From: Macrocystis pyrifera
Taxonomy: Eukaryota > Sar > Phaeophyceae > Laminariales > Laminariaceae
Reading direction: 5' to 3'
Length of the DNA: 64,000 nt
Assembly (NCBI GenBank): GCA_031763025.1
Contig: JASSKH010000025.1
Location: 11,907,142-11,971,141 of the forward strand
Positions 1-11,100 of the stretch are shown piece after piece. Position 1 is the stretch's first letter. The number at the start of each line of letters is the position of its first letter. The notes below the pieces were generated by a model that saw only the letters and a list, made by a program, of their open reading frames with translations, searched no databases and had not been told where the DNA came from. The position numbers and the translations under genes were made by a program.

Positions 1-1894
1 AACCAGTTGACAGCCTGCAAGAATTGCATTAGTTCTCCAGCGTTTTCGGGACGACGCATTTCACTTAAACCTTGCACTCGAGCGGGGTCATGGGACACGA
101 CACCATTGGAATACACCTTACCACACCAGACCAGTTCACGAGAGAAGAAGGTACACTTGTGGGCGGCGACAAACAGTCCAACATTCTCCAGGCGTTCAAG
201 AATGTCATCAAGCAGCTGCAGAAGAGCTTCTTCGGTGTCTGCGAAAAAGAAAACGTCATCGACCCAAACTTTGCAATCCAAACCACGCAACACTTCAGTC
301 ATGACACCTTGGAAATAAGAAGTCGCATTCAAAACACCTTGGGGAACACGGGTAGGCGTGAACAAACCGTCGCTTGTCGCCATGGTGAAGACGTCTTGCG
401 CCTCCGGAGCCAAAGGCATCTGCCAGTACCCTTGAAGTAGGTCCAGCTTGCCGAAGAAACGCGCCCCCAGCAGATCTCCCATGTCTTCATGGTTGGGCAT
501 GACGCCCGGGGACTTCTCCACCTGTGCGTTCACCGCCGAGTAGTCGCTCACCAAACGGAAAGAGTCCTTCTTGGGCACCGCCATCGCCGGACTCGCCCAC
601 ACCGCCTGGATGTTGTGGTAGACAAAGCCAAAAAACACCAAAGCAGCAATGCACTTCGAGAGCCAGTCCCTTTTCGTCGGTTCGTACCGACGTGGCGTTG
701 CCTTGACAGGCTTCGCCTGTTGCTTCAGCTGCACTCGCATCGGCTCCACTTGCGCTGGCGGATCACCACACAGCGCACGGCGAAAAGCACCCACGCGACG
801 AGCCAAAATTTCGCGCAAACGGGTTGCTCCGCCGACGCTTAATCCACTCTGCTCTGCCTGCTGCACGCTGTCCTCCAACGCCCGTTCTCGGGCCGTCCGC
901 TCCTCCTCCGGATCCATGAACATGTCTGGCCCCCGGTCGACCAAATGTTCCACCGCCTTGTCCTCCGGAGCATCCACCGTAGCCTCGGTCTGAAAAGCAC
1001 GCACGGAAACCGTCACTCTGCGCGCCGCAAGGTAACTCGGAGTCTCCACACCGGTCGATACCGGCACTGCGCGAGGGCGAAGCTTCTCCAGAGCTTCACG
1101 GTAGACGTCGATGCCAAGAGCTTTCATGGTAGCCATGCCAAACAGAACGACGTTATCTGTACCAGGCATGACCGCGAAAGTGATGGGCTCCAATTTCACC
1201 GCTCCCCACGGCGTCCGTACACTCACGGCAATCGGCACCGTTTTGTGCGTGACCATCACTGAAACACCCGTAGCGGTTTTCGCCTGCTGCGGGCCATTTT
1301 CGAACGGAATTTGCAGATCGGCGCCGCCGAAATGCGAAGACAGCTGCTGAAGTAAGCCGACACCGATGGACGTGAGCGCCGACCCCGAATCAAGGATCAC
1401 ACGCGCCATCAGCGAACCAACCGACCCTGGCAAAGAGAGATCAGCGCGTAAACACTCAGCGCTGCGATCGACAGGCACTTCACCTGCCGTTGAACTCTGG
1501 TCGGTACCAAGAGTCACCTGACGCCATGGCTGCCCTCCTACAGCCGGCGCCGAAGAAATAGAATCGGCGGTCCACCCCGACCAAGACGTCGAATATACAG
1601 ACGGTTCCGGCGCTACCGCCCCTGCAGCAGCACCAGACACTGACTCCGCCCGCTCGGTGGATGGCGAAGTTCTCGCTCCAGCAGCACCCACCGATGTTCC
1701 AGCTCCTCCAACGTATACAGCTCGGCCGGCAACAGACGAACCAGATCCCGACCCAGCGGCTCCTGCCGCTGGCGCACCAGAAGTTGAAGAAGCAACAGCA
1801 GAAGTTCCACCGCCCGCTGTCAATTGATTGCCACCACGGCCACCGCGCCCGCGTCCATGGTTGAATCTGCCCCGGCCGCCATTGCGGGCCCCCC
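1..1894 (-). CDS. pol: Gypsy element A pol polyprotein (protease and reverse transcriptase), cut by the window edge
   Basis: This is the N-terminal part of a Ty3/Gypsy pol. The frame is open from the G6 tract at 1889-1894 down to base 1 wherever I translated it. It starts with an RGG-rich linker and a Ser/Ala/Gly-rich stretch. A retroviral-type aspartic protease follows with the active-site triplet DSG (1383-1391, context VILDSGSALTS). Next comes a reverse transcriptase with the palm motif YWQMPL and the catalytic motif written WVDD (255-266), where YVDD or YMDD is usual. The reading stops near the end of the reverse transcriptase at the window edge, so RNase H and integrase lie outside. It is in the -1 frame relative to gag. 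No start codon is needed if it is made as a gag-pol fusion. The domain order is certain; whether the element is active cannot be judged from this piece. Confidence 0.85.
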
Positions 1895-2758
1895 GCGATA
1901 CCCTGACGACCCGCGCCCACCACTGCTGGGAGCTGTGCCGCCACCGCGAGCTTTTGGGCAATCAGAAACATAATGGTTGGGATCACCACACTCGAAACAG
2001 ACGCGAACAAACGACTTTTTCGCGGACTGCTGCTGTTTCGGTTTCTGCTGCTGTTGGCGTCGCGGTTCAGCTGCCCCTGCAGCATCTTTCCGACCATACG
2101 CCTCGATGAATTTCCACTGTTCTGCAGCAGAAAAAATTTGGTCCATGACCAATGCCGGGTCCTTCTTCCACCCTGCAGCGTACGTGAGCTGACCTTTTAC
2201 GTACTTTTTGAACTCGGACGGCCATAAGCCATCCACCAACGCCATGCTCACAAATTCCGCCGGTCCGGGCAACCACGAACGGTCCTGCGCGCGGTACATG
2301 GCATGCACCGCGTGATTCTCCGCAAAATACTTTTCCATAGCGGAGTTTACCATCATCGCGCGGTCTTTGACGGATGTTTCACCGCCCTGCTTTTCATCGC
2401 GCCTCATTGAGAGAACGCGACGCAAGTCCGCTGCCGCCCGCGAGGTGTCAAATCTGTTGCTGGTGGTTGTGTAACCGGCGTGCTGCCTAACAGCGTCCAA
2501 CAACTCCGAGGCGGTCATCGTAGTCTGATGCTTGTAAAATCCCTCAAAACACCGATGAATGTAATTGGGGATAAGCTGGCCCATGCTCACTTTGGAGTGC
2601 TGAACCACCCCCTGAGCGTTGGCGAGCTGCAGCCGTTCCTCATAATCGAGGTACGCTGCGTAAAAAACACGAGAGGCCTGCTCGGTCCACACCTCTCCGT
2701 ATTTCGGTGGAGTCAGAGACTCCCCTACCACCAGCGGCGTGCTTGCCGTGTGCGCCAT
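1820..2758 (-). CDS. gag: Gypsy element A gag (capsid and nucleocapsid)
   Basis: This 312-codon ORF starts at ATG (2756-2758). It encodes a retrotransposon Gag that would assemble the virus-like particle and package element RNA. The first ~220 residues are a capsid-like region rich in Trp, Tyr and Phe. A basic Gln/Lys-rich linker follows, then one CCHC zinc knuckle, CFECGDPNHYVSDC (about residues 255-268), and an RG-rich tail. The last ~25 codons before the TGA look frame-shifted: the RGG-type composition continues in the -1 frame, which runs into pol. The switch falls at the G6 tract at 1889-1894. This is either a programmed -1 site or a one-base deletion; the sequence alone does not decide. 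Confidence 0.85.
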   Translation of the reverse strand: MAHTASTPLVVGESLTPPKYGEVWTEQASRVFYAAYLDYEERLQLANAQGVVQHSKVSMGQLIPNYIHRCFEGFYKHQTTMTASELLDAVRQHAGYTTTSNRFDTSRAAADLRRVLSMRRDEKQGGETSVKDRAMMVNSAMEKYFAENHAVHAMYRAQDRSWLPGPAEFVSMALVDGLWPSEFKKYVKGQLTYAAGWKKDPALVMDQIFSAAEQWKFIEAYGRKDAAGAAEPRRQQQQKPKQQQSAKKSFVRVCFECGDPNHYVSDCPKARGGGTAPSSGGRGSSGYRGGPAMAAGADSTMDAGAVAVVAIN

Positions 2759-2961
2759 AATCCACAGCAGTCCACCTGGACTCTACTGTAATAACGGAGA
2801 AACTGCCGCCTGACCTGTGCGTCCTCCAGCTCCCGGAGCGTCCTCCCCTGCTGTGCGCTTCAAGCCGTTTCGATCCGTCCAACGGGCCAACTGCCTTCCC
2901 AGCTGTGACCCAATACTCCGCAGCCGAAAACTCCTCCAACAGAAGTTCCGCGAATATCTAG

Positions 2962-2979
2962 ATATTATGGCCTCTGCCA
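2962..2979 (-). other. Probable primer-binding site of Gypsy element A
   Basis: On the minus strand, two bases after a CA that could end the 5' LTR (2982), the sequence begins TGGCAGAGGCC. A PBS begins TGG because it pairs with the CCA end of a tRNA primer. The tRNA was not identified. The position upstream of gag fits. Confidence 0.4.
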
Positions 2980-2981
2980 GA

Positions 2982-3895
2982 TGATATCAGCAAGAGGGCT
3001 TCCAGCGAGGGACTCCACCAGTCTCGCTGGCCTCGCACTCAGTAAGTCTTGTTCTTAGAGCTTGTATTATCACGGAGTGATCCTCATCGGACCACGAGCC
3101 AGGTGGCTAGGGGACATCACACAGGATCCCCGGCCACTGCTCCACTCACACATGCGATTACACTGAAACCTCCACGGCTTGGTATCTTTTGGCTACAGGT
3201 TGTACGTGAAAAATTTCCCGCACACTGCTGGTTCCGCGAAGGGGGCCGTCCCGACGCAGAAATTTTCTTCTCGACCCGCGCAGCCCAAGCCCCGAGAAGT
3301 GCTGCCACTACACGGGCGACGTCTTCTGATTTCTTCCACCCCTGCCCCAAGCGCTGTTGTTGCGTTGCCAGCTCATGGTGGCTGTTCTGATGGTGGTGCT
3401 TGCGCTGTGTTATTGGTGGTTGTGCAGGACTAGGTGGAGGTGGTGGCGGCGGCGGTGGTGACTATAGTGCCGCGCTGGTCGATCGACCCGCCCGTGAGAT
3501 AGGCATCCATGGCGTCTGTGCCGGTCACACCAAACATGTTATTAACAGGAGACAGCACTTTCATCCCTTGACAGACAGCAACTTGGCATTGACTTTGACA
3601 TGCTTTGACTGACACCAAACTACTAGGTTTCAATGTGTAACACTCGGCCCTACATCCTTGACAGCGCACGTTTTTTTTTCGTCCCGCTTGCTGGCATGCC
3701 TCCTGAAATCGTTTTTGGCCACACCAGTAGTAGTACTGGTGTGATCGTGGTCTGTGTGCTCTTTGTGTGTGGTGGCGAGCCTGTGGCAGGTGTTGTGTTA
3801 TGATACTCTGCTTTCAGTTGCGAGTGGAAATAAAGTATGAAGATATGAAAAGAAAAAACACCAGGTGTACACTTACTACTTGGTAGTAATTTTCA
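2982..3895 (-). repeat. Probable 5' LTR of Gypsy element A
   Basis: Read on the minus strand, this block starts TGAAAATTACTACC (3895 downward) and ends ATATCA at 2982, just before the PBS-like site, giving a TG...CA block of about 914 bp upstream of gag. Its first ~695 bp are repeated at 4229-4941. The 3' LTR would lie left of the window, so the boundary cannot be confirmed by an LTR pair. A Cys-rich reading frame on the minus strand (about 3430-3669) recurs in the second copy. I take it as a by-product of LTR similarity rather than a gene. Confidence 0.5.
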
Positions 3896-3917
3896 AGGCT
3901 TATCACAGTGACTGAGA

Positions 3918-4200
3918 ATCGTGACGGGACGGGACGGGATAGATTTGACTCGTTTGGCGGGAAAAAAAAACGAAAACGGGACGGGACGGTAAAATGAGGA
4001 CATAAAAAGTTGGCGGGACGGGACAGCGGGTGCCAAATTTCTCGACGGGGCGGGACGGTAAAAAAAATTCACCTCGGCGGGACGGGACGGTAAATATTTT
4101 TTTCCTCGGCGGGACGGGACGGTAATTATTTTTTCCCACGGCGGGACGGGACGGTAATTTTCTTTTTCTTCGGCGGAGCGGGGCATTAAATATATATATT
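3918..4200 (+). repeat. G-rich minisatellite, unit with GGCGGGACGGGACGGTAA
   Basis: Six or more copies of a ~34-36 bp unit. A conserved GGCGGGACGGGACGGTAA core is followed by a variable T- or A-rich spacer. The copies are contiguous with no unique spacers, so this is a minisatellite and not a CRISPR array. The same unit recurs at 14525-14870. The GGG runs could form G-quadruplexes (inference). Confidence 0.9.
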
Positions 4201-4228
4201 TTATTTCCCGCCGCACGGTCGGCACGGT

Positions 4229-4941
4229 TGTACGTGAAAAATTTCCCTCACACTGCTGGTTCCGCGAAGGGAGCCGTCCCGACGCAGACGTTTTCTTCTC
4301 GACCCGCCCGAGCCCCGAGAAGTGCTGCCACTACACGGACGACGTCTTCTGATTTTTCTTCCACCCCTGCCCCAAGCACTGTTGTTGGGTTGCCAGCTCA
4401 TGTGGGCTGTTCTGACAGATGGTTGTGCTTGCGCTGTGTTACCTGTGGTTGTGGAGGTGGAGGTGGTGGCGGCGCCGGTGGTGATTCTAGTGCCCCGCTG
4501 CTGGTCGATCGGCCCCGCCCGTGGGATAGGCATCCATCCATGGCGTCCGTGCCGGTCACACCAAAGATGTCAGGAGACAGCACTTTCACCCCTTGACAGA
4601 CAGCAACTTTATGTTGACATTGACATGCTTTGACTGACACCAAACTACTAGGTTTCAATGGGTAACACTCGGCCCTACATCCTTGACAGGGCACGTTTTG
4701 CGTCCCGCTTGATGGCATGTCTCCTGATATATTTTTGGGCCACACCAGTACTGGTGTGATCGTGAGTTGGGTGGTCTCTGCTGTTTGTGTGTGGTGGCGA
4801 GCCTGTGGCAGGTGTTGTGCTATGATACTCTGCTTTCAGTTGCGAGTGGAAATATCAAGTTATGAAGATGCTTTAAAAGGAATGAAAAAAAAAAAACAAC
4901 ACCAGGTATACACTTACCACTGTACTTGGTAGTAATTTTCA
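4229..4941 (-). repeat. Truncated second copy of the element A LTR
   Basis: This block repeats 3201-3895 in direct orientation with scattered substitutions and small indels. It begins at the same minus-strand TGAAAATTACTACC (4941). It stops at CACGTACAACC (about 4227-4229), where the G-rich array begins, and lacks the last ~220 bp of the presumed LTR. No flanking target duplication was found. A truncated solo LTR is the simplest reading; a local segmental duplication is the alternative. Confidence 0.6.
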
Positions 4942-5090
4942 TTATTTTTCGTAGATGGTCATATTTGTACTTACCTTCTTTTGAAAGTATGTAAAAACAA
5001 ATCATCAACCTGCTGCTGATCAACACTATCAGCACAGCTTTTTCTAGCAGAAGTAAATGCATAAATGAATATGGTGCCCAGCAATTTAGT

Positions 5091-5425
5091 ACGTCCCCGG
5101 TGGCTTGGTAGGTGGTCCGCGAGCCCATCAAGATCAATTTCGTGAGTTCGAGTCTCACCGAGTGCATGCTCGTAGGGACGTTTTCTTGCATAAAATTGAT
5201 TAGCGGAAAGCGCGAGAGCGTGAGTTAGCTGTACATTCGATGAAAGTCGACGAGCAGTGGTAATGCTAAACGCTATGCGCGATAAAAACTAAAGGCACGT
5301 ACCGGGGGGTAGAAGGGACGACACCTGTGACCACGGCTTGTCCAGAAGATCGTCGAGGGTAAAACCTCCTACGAGTGGGCTGGAAAGTAAAAGTGATGAT
5401 GAAACAAAATCAAAATAAAATACCA
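5091..5425 (+). mobile_element. SINE-like element with tRNA-type pol III promoter
   Basis: The head has an A box at 5101-5111 (TGGCTTGGTAG, one mismatch to TRGYNNARNNG) and a perfect B box at 5146-5154 (GTTCGAGTC). The B box sits in a paired T arm, GTGAG/CTCAC. The flanking sequence does not form an acceptor stem, so this is not a working tRNA gene. The body is shared with an inverted copy at 58563-58835, including GCGTGAGTTAGC, GGCACGTACCGGGGGG and CTGGAAAGTAAAAGTGA. The A-rich end (after about 5400) fits a retroposed element. No protein is encoded. Confidence 0.65.
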
Positions 5426-5567
5426 CTGACGAGACCAGAGGTATTATATTATTATCAAGAAGAGAAAAATACGTAATCTATCTGTGAGTTCGACTGATAA
5501 ACATATAAATATGATGAATAATAGAGTAGTTGATACCCAATTTTGCCAGCTGGGTAATACGCCTACT

Positions 5568-6050
5568 AAGAGTTCCTGACTCAATAGGAGTTCCGGCAAC
5601 GTTACCGCCGGTGGGTCGTGATCCCACGTCTCTCTGTGGACACAGAGTGTTCTGTCTGTTGAACTACGACGGCTGAGTGATGACGTGACGAAGGGCTCAG
5701 ACGAGGGTCTGATGACAGGACAGGAGGGAGAGAACGCTGAGAGAAGTGAGGAGGAGGGCGAGGAGGAAGCGTCACTCCTCCTGCCCTGCGGTCCCGGGAC
5801 AACGGGACGACGGGGCATATATGGGCGACCCGGCGGGGTTTCTAGAATCCCGCCGGGACGTTGCATCAGGCGGCGGGGCCGTCCCAACGGATCCGTTGAG
5901 CAGATGTGGACCGGTGGCTTCCCGGCGATGTATGGTTCATGACAGTCTCCTGACATAACCGAGCGAACGCTCCCAGAAATGGAATCTGGAAGGAGCTGGG
6001 TTTTCGACTATATGCGTAGGCGTGTTGTTACCGGGGACATGGTATCCACA
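5568..6050 (-). repeat. 3' LTR of Gypsy element B
   Basis: 483 bp, the partner of 13827-14309. On the minus strand it begins TGTGGATACC and ends GGAACTCTT, so it lacks the usual terminal CA. The end was set by the CTACT target duplication. It is preceded by a polypurine tract and contains the tRNA-like fold described separately. Confidence 0.92.
5603..5673 (-). other. tRNA-like cloverleaf inside the 3' LTR of element B
   Basis: On the minus strand the 71 bases fold as a tRNA. The 7-bp acceptor GCCGTCG/CGGCGGT has two wobble pairs. The D stem is GTTC/GAAC. The anticodon stem CTCTG/CAGAG has a 6-base loop, TGTCCA. The T stem GTGGG/CCCAC has a 7-base loop, ATCACGA. The A box TAGTTCAACAG matches the consensus TRGYNNARNNG fully. 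The B box GATCACGAC has one mismatch to GWTCRANNC. The GTC in the short loop and the following AGAGAGACG resemble tRNA-Asp (inference). The short anticodon loop argues against a working tRNA. Confidence 0.6.
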
Positions 6051-6065
6051 TCACCCCCCAGTTTT
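6051..6065 (-). other. Polypurine tract of Gypsy element B
   Basis: Directly before the 3' LTR, the minus strand reads AACTGGGGGGTGA. This purine run is in the right place to prime plus-strand DNA synthesis. Confidence 0.65.
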
Positions 6066-8126
6066 GGTGGTGTTAGAGCTCGCACTCCACCAAAACTCGA
6101 ACGTAATGGAAAACAGGGACAAAAAGGTTTACAACACGTCTATTAATAGTTGACATCGTAACTTTAAAGGCGATTCGCTCAATCGACGCCTTGAGTTACC
6201 TCACTCAATTTTACGGCAAGACAAGACAAAAATTGCCGGACTGTACAACAGTGACATATGCGCTGTTGCAGACAGGACAAGTGACCGCAGAGGACAAGTT
6301 GACAGACTGCTGTCGTACCGTGGACATCTGGACGGCTAATATTAAAATATTGGGACAGTCCATTCAGGATCAGACAATAAATAGTGAGCGAAGACAAGAG
6401 AGTAATCCGTTTTCACAAAAACATATGTAATATGTGTATTTGCGGCTGGCCAGCTGTGGATTATGACAGAATGATCCTTGACAAGAGCGTGCTAGAGCAA
6501 CTGTGACAATTATCCCGGGATATTCTGGCAGAAGTTTTGCTAGTGACAAGCACGCTAGACGACTGAGTGTGAACACCCGTCGTTCGACACATGGCTGAAG
6601 GCTCAATCACTGTCAAGGCACGTGTTATGCTTAAAAGCAACACGATGACATACCTGACGGCGACAATGACAGTGTTCCGGACATGACATACTGGACATCG
6701 ACATGGGCTGAATTGGTTGCTTTGGCATCTGATGGGTATTCGAAACCGGATCAAATTCTTCGCAGTAGAATTGCCTTGGCGGTGATACGAAGTGACAGCC
6801 GCCTACAGTATGCCATTATTGTAGACGCGGTCCAACACGAAAAATACTGACGAAATAAAAACGTGTCACACAAACGCGGCTATCATTGTTGACTCTCAAT
6901 CGTCTCGCACCTGGGCTCCGATGAGGAGGCCTCGAGGGTGTGGCGGTTGGAAGGTGTGTAATGGGTAACCGGTACAAGCGTAGAGACAAAAACAGACGCA
7001 TTATGTATGCCGTGATCCATGCGGAACGTCAGGCATTTTGGTAGAGACAGATGGTATGCGCGAGCGCTTGATATTATTATCACATAACTTTCCCGGTGGT
7101 GTCCCACGTGCCGACTATCGCACGTATGCTATCGTTAGTCTCTGAAACCTCGTGCCCGACAGTTAATCAAACCTAGTACAAAAACGACCCCCCAAATCGA
7201 GGGGAATCGGGTTCTTGATGGATCGGTAGCCGGTGAGTGATGACCTCTAAAGGCACGATCCTTGACTACGACTATAATAGACGACATCCTAAATGGCAAC
7301 TTCGGTTCAGATTTATACGCTGAGGAAAACAAGACAACGATTCTAGGAAGCACTAAACAAGCTTTCCACAAGGGCACTGTGGTTGGTGACAAACGACATT
7401 TTGGTAGGAACACACTCTTACACATGCTTGGTCGACGGTAATTAAAATATTGCTGATCACCCCATAAAACTGGGTTGACAAGTGATCGCAGCAACAAATC
7501 TACTGTGCAAGTCAGGCTTGCACCGTCGAACCTGGACACCAAGCACCAGTCAACTAAAAGACTGGAACAGCGCTCACCACTAGGGGTGAGGACATCAAAC
7601 AAGAGTGCACGGTACAAACACTCGACAAAACAAGCCATGGGGTGACAACACCTCTTAAGACAGAAAAATCAGACCTACTCCTATAGGAAAGCAGTCCAAG
7701 AAAAAATAATTTGATGGAAACGGTAGCACCGGGCATACATCATCAGTGGTTGCTCAGTCTGATGTGACAACATAAAGCGCTAAAACAAGACAAGACAAGC
7801 CCATTGAAATGTGCTACGTGACAGACGCGGTAACAAGACTAGATTTCCGCGGAGGAGGGTTAAATGCTGAGGGGTCCGTCGACAACACAACAGCGCGATA
7901 GGACGCAATCATTTCTCTGCACTGGGGAAGGGCGTTGACATGCCTCCAAACGCCCATCTGAGTTGGATATCCTTCCAGTTTTAAATGGTATTGAAAGTTC
8001 GTCAGAGATGCTGCGCCTACTCCTCTTTTATGTCCATCAATACTCTCTACCGTGAACGCACCGATCGTTACTTTTGACAAGGAGCCTTCTAGATCGGGCA
8101 CGGGGAGTTTGGTCCCTAGGAAAATA
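6066..8126. other. Untranslated 2.1-kb segment between pol and 3' LTR of element B
   Basis: No reading frame longer than ~170 codons, and none with recognisable domains or an envelope-like signal peptide plus membrane anchor. The plus strand is rich in GACA (TGTC in the transcript sense), as in the rest of the element. It may be a long 3' untranslated region or a decayed extra ORF. Confidence 0.6.
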
Positions 8127-11100
8127 TCATCGAGCGCATCGAGGTCGGGGACATGGGACGACAGGGGGACAAAAGTATTTTTTCATTCGGCCGAGATGAA
8201 CAGTAATCTCGGCTGGGTTCCCGTCTTTCGTGACGCGATAAATGACAGGTGACAATTGCGCTCGGACAGAGTACGGTCCACGCCATGGGCTGATAAGTTT
8301 GGGGTTGGGGCCGTCAGCGACATTGTACGGGCGGTGGATCAGTACTTGTGCACCAGGTTTGAACCTGGGAAATGACAGTGTCTCATTGGCGACCGCTTGC
8401 TTATCCGCTCGCTCTTTAAGATTTCGGCGGGCCAGCTCGTATGCAAATTGCAACTTTTCGACAGTTTGTTTGGAATAGTCGAGCTGTGATTGCGGCGCTG
8501 AGGTGGAGGGCGTACCTAGAATGAGATCGACAGGCAGTACAGCTGCGCGTCCAAACATCAGGAAATGAGGTGTTTCTTGGAGCGTTGACGAATAGGCCGT
8601 GTTATGAGCTAGCTGGACAAACGGCAACAGCTCTGCCCAGTTATCGAATGACATATTGCTATACATAGCTAACATACCGTGGACAGTGCTGTGGACACGC
8701 TCTAAGACGGAGTTGCCCTGGGGGCGGAAGGCAGCTGTACGCGTTTTCTTATATCCAAATACTGACTGCAATTCTAGAACCAGCTGGTTTTGAAATTCCG
8801 TCCCCTGATCAGAATGCAGCGTTTCTGGAGGGCCAAACACCGAGAACACACGTTCGATTAAATGACGGGCGATCGTGCGAGCTGCCTTGTCTTTGATGGG
8901 GATCAAGATGACAAATCGAGTGAGATGGTCAATGACCGACAAAATAAAACGATTCCCTTCTGATAGGCTTTTATACTCGACAAGATCAACAGCGACGCAC
9001 TGAAATATGCGCATGACAGGGCGGTGTCCCACTGGCAACTTGGGCGGGCGGTGAGATGACTTCCGGTGTTGGCATGACAGACAAGTTTTGACATGAGTAC
9101 GGACATCCGTGGGCATGGTCGGCCACCGAAATCTATCTCGGATAGTATCGAATGTTCCTTTGAAAGCTAAGTGACCCCCTGATGCGGGTAGGTCGTGACA
9201 CGAATTTATGACAAGTTTCCGGAGGGATGTAGGCACTACCAGCTGATCACGGAACGTGCTACGCTTCCGTAAGTAACCCGGAAGATATGACCGAAATAAT
9301 AATCCTTCGTTCAAGAAGAAATGGCTCATCGTGTGCTCAGATTCTTTCGTAGGCAATGGGGCTGATGCTGGTGCACGGAGATAATCAAAGTACTGATAAA
9401 ATTCCGCTCTCTGTAGATCGGCGAGTTTCGCTGGATCCACGGTAGGGAAGACAGACACGGCGCTCATGAATAACTCACGATCGCTTTCGACAGGTGCTAC
9501 GTCGTGCAAATTAGAAGCGGACAGTTCGTATTCGCGGGGCCCGGGTGGGTAGTAAGGACCCTCTATTGGTACGTTCCGACAAATCGCGGCCAATCTGGGC
9601 TCTGATGGTATGGGTTCCCCGTTGACTTCACTAAAAGCACGCGACAGCATATCAGGCACGACGTTTAGTTTGCCTGGGACGTGTTTGACCGTAAAATCGT
9701 AATTCTGAAGTGCGATTGCCCAACGGGTAAGCACGTTAGAGGTGTCCTGCATTTTGTACAAGTACATCAGTGCTTGGTGGTCAGTACAGCAAGTGAAATG
9801 CTTTCCCCATAGGTAGGGACGCCAGTGGGTGACAGCCCAGACCACAGCACAACGCTCTTTCATGGTCGCACTATAATGACGTTGACGTTTAGTGAAGCGG
9901 TTACTATATTCCGTGATGATATTCAAATCAGAGTCGGAGTTTCCGTCGAGTGATCGTTGAGCGAGAAAGGCTCCTACTCCGGCTTCTGATGCATCGGTAT
10001 GGACAATGAACTCTTGACTGAAGTTCGGATATTTGAGGACCGGGGCGGACGTTAGGGCGCGCTTTGCACGTGCGAACGCTTCACTTTGCGCGGGCCCAAA
10101 TGCCTTTTTGAACGCGGTCTTTTTGACATATTCCTTGCGAGTGAGTTCAACCAGCGGTGCTGTGATTTCAGCATAACCGTCAATGAAACGGCGGACATAA
10201 TTGAGTGTACCTAGGAATGCACGATTTTCTTTGATGCACGTAGGCTCAGTCAAGGCAAGAATGGCTTTGACGCGGTCGGCACCGATTGAGATGCCTTCTT
10301 CCGATATGACATGACCGAGGTACTCGATTTCTTTCTGACCAAATTGGAGGTTACTCGGTTTTAAGGTTAGGCCTGCCGCCTGTAACGCTGAGAACGTTCG
10401 CTCGAGGGATTTTAGGTGGGATTCGAACGTGGAATTGATGCAAATGATATCATCCATATACGTAAGAATACCCGATTCCGGACCGAGGTGGCCGAAAGTG
10501 ACAGACATCATGTGTTGAAACAACCACGGTGCATTACTGACGCCGAAAGGCATACGTTTAAAACAGTACTTGCCGGTCGGGGTGACGAATGCTGTCCGGT
10601 CGATGTGCTCTTCCGCAACGGGCAGTTGCCAGAACGCGCTGAGGACATCGGCTGTAGAGATGAACTTGACCCCTTTGACTGCATCTAAGCACGAATCCAT
10701 GTTCGGGAGGGGCCAGCTCTTTCGGACAATGTGACGATTGAGGGTATGACGATAATCAACACAGAAACGAGGTGTTCCGTTCTTTTTAGCGACCAACGTA
10801 CACGGACTACCCCAGGGGCTCGGGCGCTCTTCGATTATGCCCCACTCTAACATATCATGGACGCACTTATCGATGACACTGGCAGTGCGAGGGTTAGTGC
10901 GATACGGAGCCCGATCGACAGGACGAGTGTCAGGCCGCAATGGGAACGTTGCTTCGGTATTAGTGCAACAACCAAGCTCTGACATTGACAATGAAAAGAC
11001 AGGACGGTACTGTGCGCATAAGTTGAGGACAGCGGCTTGTTGGTCGGTTGACAGTTTTGTATTTGTGAAAGCTGTGGACAAGGGACCTTCAAGCTCGGAT

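Noticed and set aside
489-842. Plus-strand ORF of 117 codons
   Set aside because: It is antisense to the reverse transcriptase of element A, which is clearly coding on the minus strand.
3918-4200. Possible CRISPR-like array
   Set aside because: Units are contiguous, spacers are low-complexity variants of each other, no cas genes, and the context is eukaryotic.
5101-5154. A true tRNA gene
   Set aside because: A and B boxes and T arm are present, but there is no acceptor stem; it matches a dispersed element instead.
7135-7638. 167-codon minus-strand frame as an envelope-like gene
   Set aside because: No signal peptide, membrane anchor or Cys pattern; no ATG-linked expression signal; composition follows the GACA-rich background.
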